From: Fidelibacterota bacterium
GTDB lineage: Bacteria > Fidelibacterota > UBA8477 > JABMPR01
DNA: 64,000 nucleotides
Direction of reading: 5' to 3'
Assembly: GCA_018650795.1 (NCBI GenBank)
Contig: JABIFG010000003.1
Coordinates: forward strand, 22,232-86,231
This document shows positions 17,857-26,245 of the stretch, in pieces. Each line of letters begins with the position of its first letter. Position 1 is the stretch's first letter. Made by a program: the position numbers and the translations under genes. Under the pieces are notes generated by a model. That model saw only the letters and a list, made by a program, of their open reading frames with translations, searched no databases and was not told the origin of the DNA.

Positions 17857-20376
17857 ATGAAAATTTCACGCTCACTTATTCAATGGCTACTCCTCTTATT
17901 GTTTGCAATAAGCAGCTCAGCTCAACAAAGTATTCATGGATTTATTCGCGAAAATGAAACGGGTGAACCTCTGCCCTATGCTAATGTAATTTTGCCGGAG
18001 TTGAATCGAGGAGCTACCTCCAATGTAGAGGGATATTTTGTCGTTAGCGATCTTCCCGTTGGAGCGCACCAACTCGTAGTGTCCATTATTGGATATTCCA
18101 GATATGAACAAACCATAGAGCTACCAGCAGATCTCAATCTGCGTTTAGATGTACGCTTGGATCAAGCGATAATTGAAGGTCAGTCAATCGAAGTGAGTGC
18201 TGAGCGGGAAAAATTCAAGGAATTGGTCAGCACCAGCACGGTGACCCTTGACCGGCGAGCCATCGAGGTTGCCCCCTCTTTTGTTGAGGCTGATGTATTC
18301 CGAGCTCTACAACTATTGCCTGGAGTCCAATCTCTCAATGATTTTTCATCAGCACTTTATGTGCGAGGTTCTACTCCTGATCAAAATTTAATCATGCTTG
18401 ATGGCATCACCGTCTATAACCCCATGCATCTTGGTGGAATCTTCTCAACTTTTAACACTGATGCAATCAAGGAAGCAGACTTCCATGCAGGCGGTTTTCC
18501 TGCTCAATATGGTGGACGTCTTGGGTCTATTCTTAATATTGTGAACCGGGAAGGCAATACAGAAGAATTGACCGGCAGTGCGAATATCTCTCTAATATCC
18601 AGCAAAGCCTTAATTGAGGGTCCACTGCCCACTGGGAACTCAGAGTTTTTGAAGGGATCATGGATGCTGGCAGGGCGACGTACATATTTTGATGTCGTTG
18701 CAAATACCCTCTATAAACAATTTGTTTTACCGAGACTTGATGCAACAGATCGTGAAGACTCTCCTGAAAATATTTTCCCATATTATTTTTATGACTTCCA
18801 GGGTAAAGTCAATCTGGATGTGGGCAGCAATCATCGCTTGACCTGGAGCTCTTTTCATGGGGATGATGTCCTCAAATGGGATTACCAGGCTGATTATTCT
18901 TCAGATGATTGGGAGGATGAAGGCTATATTCCCGATGGAGGGTATTATTACGAAGGTAGTGATAGCAGTGTGTTTGATTGGCGCTGGGGAAATTTCACCA
19001 ACAGTCTGAGCTGGCGCTGGATTGTCTCACCTAAATTGATTGCTCGAACCTTCATCGCAAATAGTAGATTTCGATTTGCAGTCGATTTTGATTATGCCGA
19101 AGAAAGCTATTCGCATAGTGATTTTGATACTTCCAGCAGCAGATCTTCATTTGGTTTTGATCTCTTTGACCGCATCAACGATAATAGTGTAGAATCCAAT
19201 TTAACCTGGTTGGCAAACGATGCTCACAATGTGCTGACAGGCTTCCAGCACAAGGAGGTCCATTTCAAGTTGGGAATGATTCTTAGAGCCAGGGATACAT
19301 ATAACGGTGTGACTGAAACTTTCAGGGACACGATTATGTGGATGGAATCAAAACCAGTTGAATCAGCCTGGTACATTCAGGACCAATGGAAAATGAGCCC
19401 CCTCCTGTCCTTGCAAACAGGCTTACGGGTTGCCAGCTATTCTCTGCATGATACGACTTACTTTGAACCACGTCTGGGTCTGAAATATTTTCTTTCAGAG
19501 AAGGTCTCCCTGAAGGCTTCGGTGGGTCGTTATCATCAATTTCTGACTGTGGCTAACCCACCTGATGAAAACTTGAGATTTCTGGATATCTGGTTCGGTA
19601 TTCCTGAGGATCGTCCTGCCCCCCGGTCAGATCATTATATCCTGGGAATAGAATATTTGAGCGATTCAGATATTCTTATTCGTACCGAGGCATATCATAA
19701 ATCATTTGACAATCTGTTGACCCTCAAACCGACTGATCTCATCGCTGTAGATGCTGAAGGTCACCTCAAGATAGATCCATTTAACGAATTTTGGGAAACG
19801 GACGCTTATGCCCAGGGGCTGGAGATTCTGGTTAAGAAACTATCTGGGAAAGTTCGTGGATGGGCTGGATATACTTATGCCCAAACCAAGCGTAAATACG
19901 AGGGACAAGATTGGTATTTCCCCAAATATGACAGAACCCATACACTCAATGTTGTGGCAGATTGGTCTCTGAATGAAGCCCTGCATTTCAGTACTGCCAT
20001 TACTTATTCCAGTGGGAACCCCTATACTGCAGTTATCGGTAGAACAGAAACCTGGACGGATAATTCATGGGATTTGAATGACTCCTGGTACAATCGCGAA
20101 AGTTTTCTCTATGGTGAAAGGCATGGCCAGCGCTATCCCGGATATTTCCGCTGGGATGTAAGTTTTAAGAAACGAAAGCCTTTTTTAAATGGACATCGTG
20201 AGTGGTATTTCCAAATTTTAAATGTCACAAACCACCTGAATGTATTTAGTTATCTCTACCGCAATCACGGTGAGTATAATTATAAGACTTATGAATATGA
20301 GAATAAGGGTGTGCAAAGATTTGGTATCCCCATGTTTCCATTTTTTCCAACCTTTGGGGTGAAATTTGAATTCTGA
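17857..20376 (+). CDS. TonB-dependent receptor with N-terminal carboxypeptidase-regulatory-like domain
   Basis: Signal peptide, 'GFIRENETGEPLPYANVILPELNRGATSNVEGYF', plug 'LYVRGSTPDQNLIMLDGITVYNPMHLGGIFSTF', C-terminal F. Confidence 0.9.
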   Translation: MKISRSLIQWLLLLLFAISSSAQQSIHGFIRENETGEPLPYANVILPELNRGATSNVEGYFVVSDLPVGAHQLVVSIIGYSRYEQTIELPADLNLRLDVRLDQAIIEGQSIEVSAEREKFKELVSTSTVTLDRRAIEVAPSFVEADVFRALQLLPGVQSLNDFSSALYVRGSTPDQNLIMLDGITVYNPMHLGGIFSTFNTDAIKEADFHAGGFPAQYGGRLGSILNIVNREGNTEELTGSANISLISSKALIEGPLPTGNSEFLKGSWMLAGRRTYFDVVANTLYKQFVLPRLDATDREDSPENIFPYYFYDFQGKVNLDVGSNHRLTWSSFHGDDVLKWDYQADYSSDDWEDEGYIPDGGYYYEGSDSSVFDWRWGNFTNSLSWRWIVSPKLIARTFIANSRFRFAVDFDYAEESYSHSDFDTSSSRSSFGFDLFDRINDNSVESNLTWLANDAHNVLTGFQHKEVHFKLGMILRARDTYNGVTETFRDTIMWMESKPVESAWYIQDQWKMSPLLSLQTGLRVASYSLHDTTYFEPRLGLKYFLSEKVSLKASVGRYHQFLTVANPPDENLRFLDIWFGIPEDRPAPRSDHYILGIEYLSDSDILIRTEAYHKSFDNLLTLKPTDLIAVDAEGHLKIDPFNEFWETDAYAQGLEILVKKLSGKVRGWAGYTYAQTKRKYEGQDWYFPKYDRTHTLNVVADWSLNEALHFSTAITYSSGNPYTAVIGRTETWTDNSWDLNDSWYNRESFLYGERHGQRYPGYFRWDVSFKKRKPFLNGHREWYFQILNVTNHLNVFSYLYRNHGEYNYKTYEYENKGVQRFGIPMFPFFPTFGVKFEF

Positions 20377-20380
20377 TAAC

Positions 20381-21478
20381 ATGCATACACAAACTCTGGA
20401 CATTGAGCTAGTCGAAAAGTCCGGTGATGATGAGAGAGGGCTTCGACAAGCTCAGCCGTCGAAGCATGTTCAAATTAAATATCTTGTTAGATTGGCATTT
20501 TGCATGCTTAGTCTCATCGTAATCATATCCTGTGGAAACTGGGGTTGGGAAGCCATTGACACGGATAACAAAGAAAAGCTGAACATATTTGGTCTTATCA
20601 GTCTGGATGATTCACTATCAAGTTTCGTCATTGTTCATAAAACTCTGGACACCGCCGGACCAGACCAGGAGATCGTTGGCTATGATACCATTTATTTTGA
20701 TTCCTGGGAGTGGTTTAATGATGACACTGGGATGTTTGTGAGAGACACTTTTTGGTATGAGACTCCTTACATTAGACCTATCCGAGAGTCTCTCTATGTT
20801 GTTAAGGATGCGACGGTCATCATTTCAGATGGCTCGCAGGACTACACTTTTGTCCGTAGTCCAAATTTTGGTACTGAAGGGGAGGGTCGAGAAGATTACT
20901 GGTATGATGACGTTTTTAGTGATCATGGGGTTTATGTAAATACTGATGGCAGTTTTTCACCGACACCAAATACAGAATATTCACTTTCTGTCACTACACC
21001 TGGGGGTCATAATATTTCTGGTTCAACGATTACACCAGTAATTCCCAGAATCAAGGTCGATCAGTTGGAAGATACGCTCTCACTCAACAGTCTTTTCGAG
21101 TTGAATTGGCACTATGATGGAGAGTTTAACACAACCATCACATCTGGATTCGCATCACAAGACTGGGAGAAATATGTTTGCGGGATGCGTCAGTTTGGGT
21201 TGACAGAGCCGGGAGATACAACCTGGACATCCACTATAGATTCATGGTGTCTGGAAAGCGTTCCTAATGAGGAGGTTTTCGCTCCTATGGATATTCGGCT
21301 ACGATACTTGGATGAAAACTACTATCGTTACTTTATAGCCACTGATGATGAGGTGGAGAATATTTCAAATTTCCTCATCGGCGAGGGGAGTATCGGTACA
21401 GCTTATGGGGTCGATGGTGGATTTGGTGTATTTGGATCTTTTAGCGCTGATTGGGTCAATCGCTATGCCACGCCATAA
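20381..21478 (+). CDS. DUF4249-like lipoprotein
   Basis: Follows TBDR; 'SLIVIISCGNW' lipobox-like; 'VVKDATVIISDGSQDYTFVRS'; exact start uncertain. Confidence 0.6.
   Translation: MHTQTLDIELVEKSGDDERGLRQAQPSKHVQIKYLVRLAFCMLSLIVIISCGNWGWEAIDTDNKEKLNIFGLISLDDSLSSFVIVHKTLDTAGPDQEIVGYDTIYFDSWEWFNDDTGMFVRDTFWYETPYIRPIRESLYVVKDATVIISDGSQDYTFVRSPNFGTEGEGREDYWYDDVFSDHGVYVNTDGSFSPTPNTEYSLSVTTPGGHNISGSTITPVIPRIKVDQLEDTLSLNSLFELNWHYDGEFNTTITSGFASQDWEKYVCGMRQFGLTEPGDTTWTSTIDSWCLESVPNEEVFAPMDIRLRYLDENYYRYFIATDDEVENISNFLIGEGSIGTAYGVDGGFGVFGSFSADWVNRYATP
20440..20465. repeat. REP-like palindromic element
   Basis: GCTTCGAC-AAGCTCAGCC-GTCGAAGC, perfect 8 bp arms; resembles dispersed 'CTTCGACAAGCTCAG' repeats seen in other genomes. 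Confidence 0.6.
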
Positions 21479-21479
21479 A

Positions 21480-23408
21480 CTACTTGAGGTAGACCAATTT
21501 AGAATCAGCACGTAGAACCCGCGGTGAGCCTGTCTCCTTGAATTCCACTTTCACCAAATAAATCCCAGCTTCAAGATATTTTCCGTCTACTTCTCTAGCA
21601 TTCCAGCTGTACTCAAGCAAACCCCTGACTTGATTGGGAATTTGTACTTCAAGCTTCCTCTTCCCATGTAAATCAAAGATGCTTAGATTAACATTCCCAC
21701 TGCCTGGAAGGAGGATCTTGATATTAGTTTCTGGATTAAATGGATTTGGAAAAGATTGTACCAGCAGGTGAGACTCAGGATTTTGGGTGTCAACTCTGTT
21801 TGTAGAATGTGTCTGTTGAATAGAAGCAATGGGGATGGGTGACAAATCCATTTGCTCGTAATATGATTGGAATTCATCAACTTCTGGCAAATCGTATTCA
21901 AATAAATCCTGGGCAAAACGTGGAGCGATGGTCTGGTAGTTCATAATTGCAGTTACTTCGTAGGTAGCATCCGGATTCAGCCCACCTACACGATAATGCA
22001 CTCTATCGACCCCAGTACCCTCTTCAAGGCCATTCCTATTGAAATCGGGGTCTATGGTCGCTAAACCTATAATGGCGGTAGAATCTACTGCTACACCATC
22101 AGAGAGATAACCCGAGGGCGGAATCCTGTTATCCTTCAAATATCCAGCGATTCTGAGCAGTGTATAGGTTTTTTCTCCGTTCACATCAGCCGGCATATTT
22201 TGGTAAACCTGTACCTGATCCGCATGGTTAATATTCTGGTGGTGAGGTTCATAGCCTGGTTCTAAACCGATAATTTCACCTTCTGCATTCCAGGCACCAG
22301 AGTGGAAAATATTTTCCCCAGAATGATTCTCAATTTTTAGTTCTATCCAGGCTCTTCTGCTGGGATAAGCCGTGGGAAATTTATGACCAGAAAGGTTTAG
22401 AATAGCTACTTCAATATCTAATGAATCTCCGGTATTATTCCAATCTAGCGCCAGATCGAGTTCCACGGTTTGATTTTGTAATAGTCTCATTGTTCTGGCA
22501 ATGCTTGAATCAAACTGAGCCTCGGTAGCACTAACATTTAACTCAGCACCAAAATTCCTCAACATGGTTAACATAAAAACATTTCCACCCACAAATTCAT
22601 GGGTATGCAGCGGGTTACGAGCCCCTAGCCATTGTGGACGGTTTGATAAAATGATGTTCTCATTGATGGCTGGCATGTGACAAGTCTGGCATTCTATACC
22701 TGCCTCAGGATAATCGCTATTGAGCCATTCAAGATAGGGCACCTGTTCGGGTGCTTCACCAGCGACTTCGCCAGCATCATTTACATAGGGTGTGAATAAC
22801 GTGTGGCAAGTAGCACATAGCTCCGAACTAGAGATATGCGGGCTCATCACAGGGGTGTAATTGGACATGTTCATCATCGGACCAGTTACTGGATTGCTGA
22901 ATGGACCATAAATGAGTCGATCATTCTCGATAGTGAAATGACCTGAGAAGCTCTCAGCCTGACCCAGATTCTGATCTTTGATTTGATGACAAACTGCACA
23001 ACTTACTCCATCCATAGCCAGGGGATCTGACAACATTTCCGAAATCGAGTAATCCGATTGTCCATCATATTCAGCTTGAGTATTTCCCATAGTGGCGTGA
23101 CAGCTTGTGCATTTATCCTCTATGACTGATTGCAGGTGAGGATGGGCGGATATTTCCGCCTGTACTTTGGCTTGCCATAACGGATCTTTAGCTGCATTTG
23201 CCATCATTGTGGAGCGCCAAAAAGTTGTTTGGGACACATCATTCCCCTGATTGTCACTTAGTGCTCCAGTATTGGGCGCGCCCTGAGTGTGGCAGGCAGC
23301 ACAAGTACCAGAGCCAGAAAATAGCGTGTTCGTCTCCAGCGGAAGTGATTGGGGGATCACAACAGAAACAAAGATTGACAGTGTGATGATTCTCTTGAAT
23401 AAGTTCAT
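21480..23408 (-). CDS. secreted multiheme c-type cytochrome with T9SS type A C-terminal domain
   Basis: Five CxxCH motifs (CAACH, CTSCH, CAVCH, CATCH, CQTCH); C-terminus 'QSFPNPFNPETNIKI...GIYLVKVEF'. Confidence 0.88.
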   Translation of the reverse strand: MNLFKRIITLSIFVSVVIPQSLPLETNTLFSGSGTCAACHTQGAPNTGALSDNQGNDVSQTTFWRSTMMANAAKDPLWQAKVQAEISAHPHLQSVIEDKCTSCHATMGNTQAEYDGQSDYSISEMLSDPLAMDGVSCAVCHQIKDQNLGQAESFSGHFTIENDRLIYGPFSNPVTGPMMNMSNYTPVMSPHISSSELCATCHTLFTPYVNDAGEVAGEAPEQVPYLEWLNSDYPEAGIECQTCHMPAINENIILSNRPQWLGARNPLHTHEFVGGNVFMLTMLRNFGAELNVSATEAQFDSSIARTMRLLQNQTVELDLALDWNNTGDSLDIEVAILNLSGHKFPTAYPSRRAWIELKIENHSGENIFHSGAWNAEGEIIGLEPGYEPHHQNINHADQVQVYQNMPADVNGEKTYTLLRIAGYLKDNRIPPSGYLSDGVAVDSTAIIGLATIDPDFNRNGLEEGTGVDRVHYRVGGLNPDATYEVTAIMNYQTIAPRFAQDLFEYDLPEVDEFQSYYEQMDLSPIPIASIQQTHSTNRVDTQNPESHLLVQSFPNPFNPETNIKILLPGSGNVNLSIFDLHGKRKLEVQIPNQVRGLLEYSWNAREVDGKYLEAGIYLVKVEFKETGSPRVLRADSKLVYLK

Positions 23409-23474
23409 GTATCCTCAGATTGTAATGTTGCAATCATATATAAATTATAACGTCAAATGGCAATACAAAGCACA

Positions 23475-23497
23475 AGCCCCGGGAAAAACCCAGGGCT
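23475..23497 (-). terminator. hairpin downstream of the 25848-23545 gene group
   Basis: AGCCCcGGG-AAAAA-CCCaGGGCT (one mismatch); a second perfect hairpin GTCCTC-ATAA-GAGGAC lies at 23513-23528. Confidence 0.5.
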
Positions 23498-23544
23498 GTG
23501 TACAGGGAGGAAGTCCTCATAAGAGGACAACACGATATGGATGG

Positions 23545-24012
23545 TTATCTACCGGGCCTGCCTGAACGGCTACCACGACGGCCACCCATATTGTCATCAC
23601 CACGAGATCCTCTGGGACCTCTGCGTCCTTCACGAGGTCCAAATTCATGCTGATCATAGATAAGTTGCTGATCTGGCGTGAGCAAAGATCTGATCTGATC
23701 TCGATGAGCACCCATTAAGGCATCCATGGCTGTTCCATTAGCTTCAATGGCAGCCTCTAGCTCTGCAATCCGGCCTGCATCGGGATTTTCACTGTTATTG
23801 AGCAGTCTGAGCTCTTGTTCCAGTGAACGAGTAGTTTGCCGAATTTCCTGCATGGCAGGTTGCATACTTTCACGTAGAGTTGTGATTTGTTGCATTTGTT
23901 CTGTGGTTAAATTCAAGCTTTCATCCCAGGTCATCATTCGATCCCCGCGTCTCCCCTGACCTATCAACATGGCAACGGTAAGCATGAACAATAAAATTCT
24001 TTTGTAGTTCAT
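23545..24012 (-). CDS. Spy/CpxP/ZraP-like periplasmic protein with Arg/Gly-rich tail
   Basis: Signal peptide; two LTxxQ motifs (LTTEQMQQI, LTPDQQLIYDQ) flanking helices; tail GPREGRRGPRGSRGDDNMGGRRGSRSGRPGR. Confidence 0.7.
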   Translation of the reverse strand: MNYKRILLFMLTVAMLIGQGRRGDRMMTWDESLNLTTEQMQQITTLRESMQPAMQEIRQTTRSLEQELRLLNNSENPDAGRIAELEAAIEANGTAMDALMGAHRDQIRSLLTPDQQLIYDQHEFGPREGRRGPRGSRGDDNMGGRRGSRSGRPGR

Positions 24013-24024
24013 ATCTGCTCCTTT

Positions 24025-25179
24025 TTAATTATTTAAATTGATACTTATACTATAGCTCATGCTCTCATAATCATAGAGCATGTCATTCGATTTGTTCTGG
24101 GTCAAACCAGTTGTTAGCACTAATTCAACCTCAGACATCCAATCAAGGTTATTGATTGCCCAGTACTTATTCCAGCGAAACTGAAAATGGTTACGCTCAT
24201 CCTGACGATCATAACCCAGATGCACCAATTCCTCATCTTCAATTACATAATCCATGGCATCAAAATCGAATTGATAAACAGGCACATCGATATAGCTTTT
24301 TTTCAAATATGAATGTGATACCTGAAAACTGCTCTGGGGACTATGACGATACATTAAACGCATCGCGCTTGAAGAACCTTCCCAGCGAAACCGATCCGTG
24401 AATGGGTTTTCTATTCCATCCTGCAGGACCAGAGAATCAGCATCATCATTCAAAAGGGTTTGATTTTCCAGCCACAAAGTGAACCCAAATTTACTGCCCA
24501 GTGATTGACTTAATCGTAATTCTGTTGTAGTCAGGTAATTGCTGGGAATATCGTTCACAGTTGTAAAAAGATTGCGACCTTGTCCAGAGATGCTGGTTTG
24601 TGGTAAGAAATCCTGTAGGGAGATGGACGATCGTAATTGAAGCGAGCTCTTTGTCTGGAATGACTGATTATACGCTGCGAAAACTTCATGAACAGAATTT
24701 GAAGCTTCTTCAACTTCCGCAAATCTTTTCGATTCGAAATCATACCCAAAGGTGGTGAGGTGGCCTGCCTGGAAGTAGTGTTTCCATTTCCCATAAAAAC
24801 CGAGGCCAGAATTATTGTAATAGCTATAGCTATCCTGATAACGGTTTGCAAATCCGTGAAAGCCATAGAAAAGCTGATTATCATCAATTTCTAAATACCG
24901 AAATTGTAGGCCAAGCTCAATCTGGCTCGATGAATATTCAGCTTGTGGGTAAATCTGTGTATGTGAGAGATCTAAATATCCTCTGGCATTGTCGGAAATG
25001 ATCGAGCTAAGCCCCAGAGTTGAACTTCCATAAGATGCATTTTCGACCAATTTGCTTCCTAACAGATAGTCTGCCATACCAGTTGTGGTATTTAGTTCAA
25101 CAAACAAATCCTCAGCCAGTCCAATATTCAAACTAATAGACAATAGACCCAAGAGTTTTATAATTTTATTAAGAATCAT
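24025..25179 (-). CDS. predicted outer membrane beta-barrel-like protein, unknown function
   Basis: Signal peptide and repeated amphipathic strands; overlaps start/stop with the upstream ORF. Confidence 0.55.
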   Translation of the reverse strand: MILNKIIKLLGLLSISLNIGLAEDLFVELNTTTGMADYLLGSKLVENASYGSSTLGLSSIISDNARGYLDLSHTQIYPQAEYSSSQIELGLQFRYLEIDDNQLFYGFHGFANRYQDSYSYYNNSGLGFYGKWKHYFQAGHLTTFGYDFESKRFAEVEEASNSVHEVFAAYNQSFQTKSSLQLRSSISLQDFLPQTSISGQGRNLFTTVNDIPSNYLTTTELRLSQSLGSKFGFTLWLENQTLLNDDADSLVLQDGIENPFTDRFRWEGSSSAMRLMYRHSPQSSFQVSHSYLKKSYIDVPVYQFDFDAMDYVIEDEELVHLGYDRQDERNHFQFRWNKYWAINNLDWMSEVELVLTTGLTQNKSNDMLYDYESMSYSISINLNN

Positions 25180-25382
25180 TATGAAGAAAGTTTCTGCTGG
25201 GAGTTAGAATTATTTGAGTAACGGATATGTGGAAACATCATCTCATCTGCTTGTTGCCATAAATATACTTCGCTCATAATGCGAGAGTATATTTTTAATT
25301 CCTCGGTAATATCATCTGAACGAAAACTGGATTTAAACTTTGCAGCCAGTGCCTCTCTACGTGTTTCTCTATCCATTTTCAT
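25179..25382 (-). CDS. small protein of unknown function (67 aa)
   Basis: TCAGGAG ribosome-binding site just upstream; shares position 25179 with the next gene. Confidence 0.55.
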   Translation of the reverse strand: MKMDRETRREALAAKFKSSFRSDDITEELKIYSRIMSEVYLWQQADEMMFPHIRYSNNSNSQQKLSS

Positions 25383-25397
25383 TCTCCTGATAAGATA

Positions 25398-25426
25398 ACC
25401 TGGGGAGGAATATTTCCTCCCCAGGT
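25398..25426 (-). other. intercistronic perfect stem-loop
   Basis: ACCTGGGGAGGAA-TAT-TTCCTCCCCAGGT (13 bp perfect arms) between the Gly-rich gene and the 67-aa gene. Confidence 0.75.
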
Positions 25427-25437
25427 GAATCTAATAT

Positions 25438-25848
25438 TTAGCGTGTAACTCTTGAACTGAAACGTGTCTTGGGCATTACTGGATCTACGATACAGTCACC
25501 ATCGCCAGGACCTACGCCGGTTCCATTACCAGGGCCATTGCCACCGGAGGATCCGCGTCCATTACCAGTTCCGTCAGCAGGACCATTTCCGCTTCCGTTA
25601 CCTTCGCCACCGCCATATCCAGCACCACTACCATCTTGTGGCTGAACATAGTCTTCATCCATTGAATTTGGGATGCCATCTCCATCAGCATCAGGAGCTA
25701 AATCGTTAAATCCATCTCCATTCTCATCAATGAATTCGCCAGGACCATTGCCCCACTGGCCACCGGCCTGTGCGTATACTGGATTTGCAGTTGAGATCAG
25801 GCTAATTGCCGCCAACATCACCATTGCTGTTAAAATTTGCTTTTTCAT
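25438..25848 (-). CDS. secreted Gly-rich protein with Ca-binding-type Asp repeats
   Basis: Signal peptide; 'FIDENGDGFNDLAPDADGDGIPNSMDEDY'; Gly/Asn/Ser-rich region; AGGAGAG ribosome-binding site. Confidence 0.75.
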   Translation of the reverse strand: MKKQILTAMVMLAAISLISTANPVYAQAGGQWGNGPGEFIDENGDGFNDLAPDADGDGIPNSMDEDYVQPQDGSGAGYGGGEGNGSGNGPADGTGNGRGSSGGNGPGNGTGVGPGDGDCIVDPVMPKTRFSSRVTR

Positions 25849-25911
25849 CTTTTCTCTCCTTTTACTTGTTCTCTATTTGTCTTGTTATTTCAATAAATCT
25901 GCTTCTTATAG

Positions 25912-25927
25912 TCCAACCTCTGTGCCA
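25912..25927 (-). promoter_or_regulatory. sigma-54-like -24/-12 promoter for the Gly-rich gene operon
   Basis: Minus strand TGGCACAGAGGTTGGA vs TGGCACGN4TTGCA; spacing correct, -12 has GG instead of GC; 64 bp upstream of ATG. Confidence 0.55.
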
Positions 25928-26015
25928 ATGAAGCTGGCATGGCATAATTCCTTGCCTTACATATTGTTATATATGGATTTATAGATTTTACTTAGATAGG
26001 ATTATACGAATACTA

Positions 26016-26054
26016 TCTCGACATATCACGTCGATTTCGACGTATTTGTCGAGA
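26016..26054. promoter_or_regulatory. large inverted repeat, candidate enhancer (UAS) for an NtrC-family activator
   Basis: TCTCGACA-TATC-ACGTCGA-TT-TCGACGT-ATT-TGTCGAGA; both 8 bp outer and 7 bp inner arms are perfect; ~130 bp upstream of the predicted start site. Confidence 0.55.
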
Positions 26055-26245
26055 ATTAACCTGTTGATTTACGCATCAAGGTGCTTGAATTGTCCCGGAT
26101 GGAGTTGAAGGGTTCAGCTATTTTGTGGTGAGCTCAGTTGGGATTCGAATCCCAACCTGGATAATTTCCTCATTTTCCATAATCGTCCTATCTCTCAACT
26201 GCGCTCGAGATGACAAAGGGTGATGCTATTGGGGAAGATGAATTA

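Noticed and set aside
25398-25426. Perfect hairpin considered as a full terminator
   Set aside because: No T-tract after it on the minus strand and the next gene's ribosome-binding site follows closely; kept as an intercistronic element
25464-25709. His/Arg-rich 81-aa + strand ORF
   Set aside because: Exact antisense shadow of the Gly-rich repeat coding region; composition artefact
26137-26156. Possible tRNA T-arm (GGATTCGAATCC)
   Set aside because: The loop would be 8 nt and no acceptor, D or anticodon arms are found around it; it is better described as a palindrome
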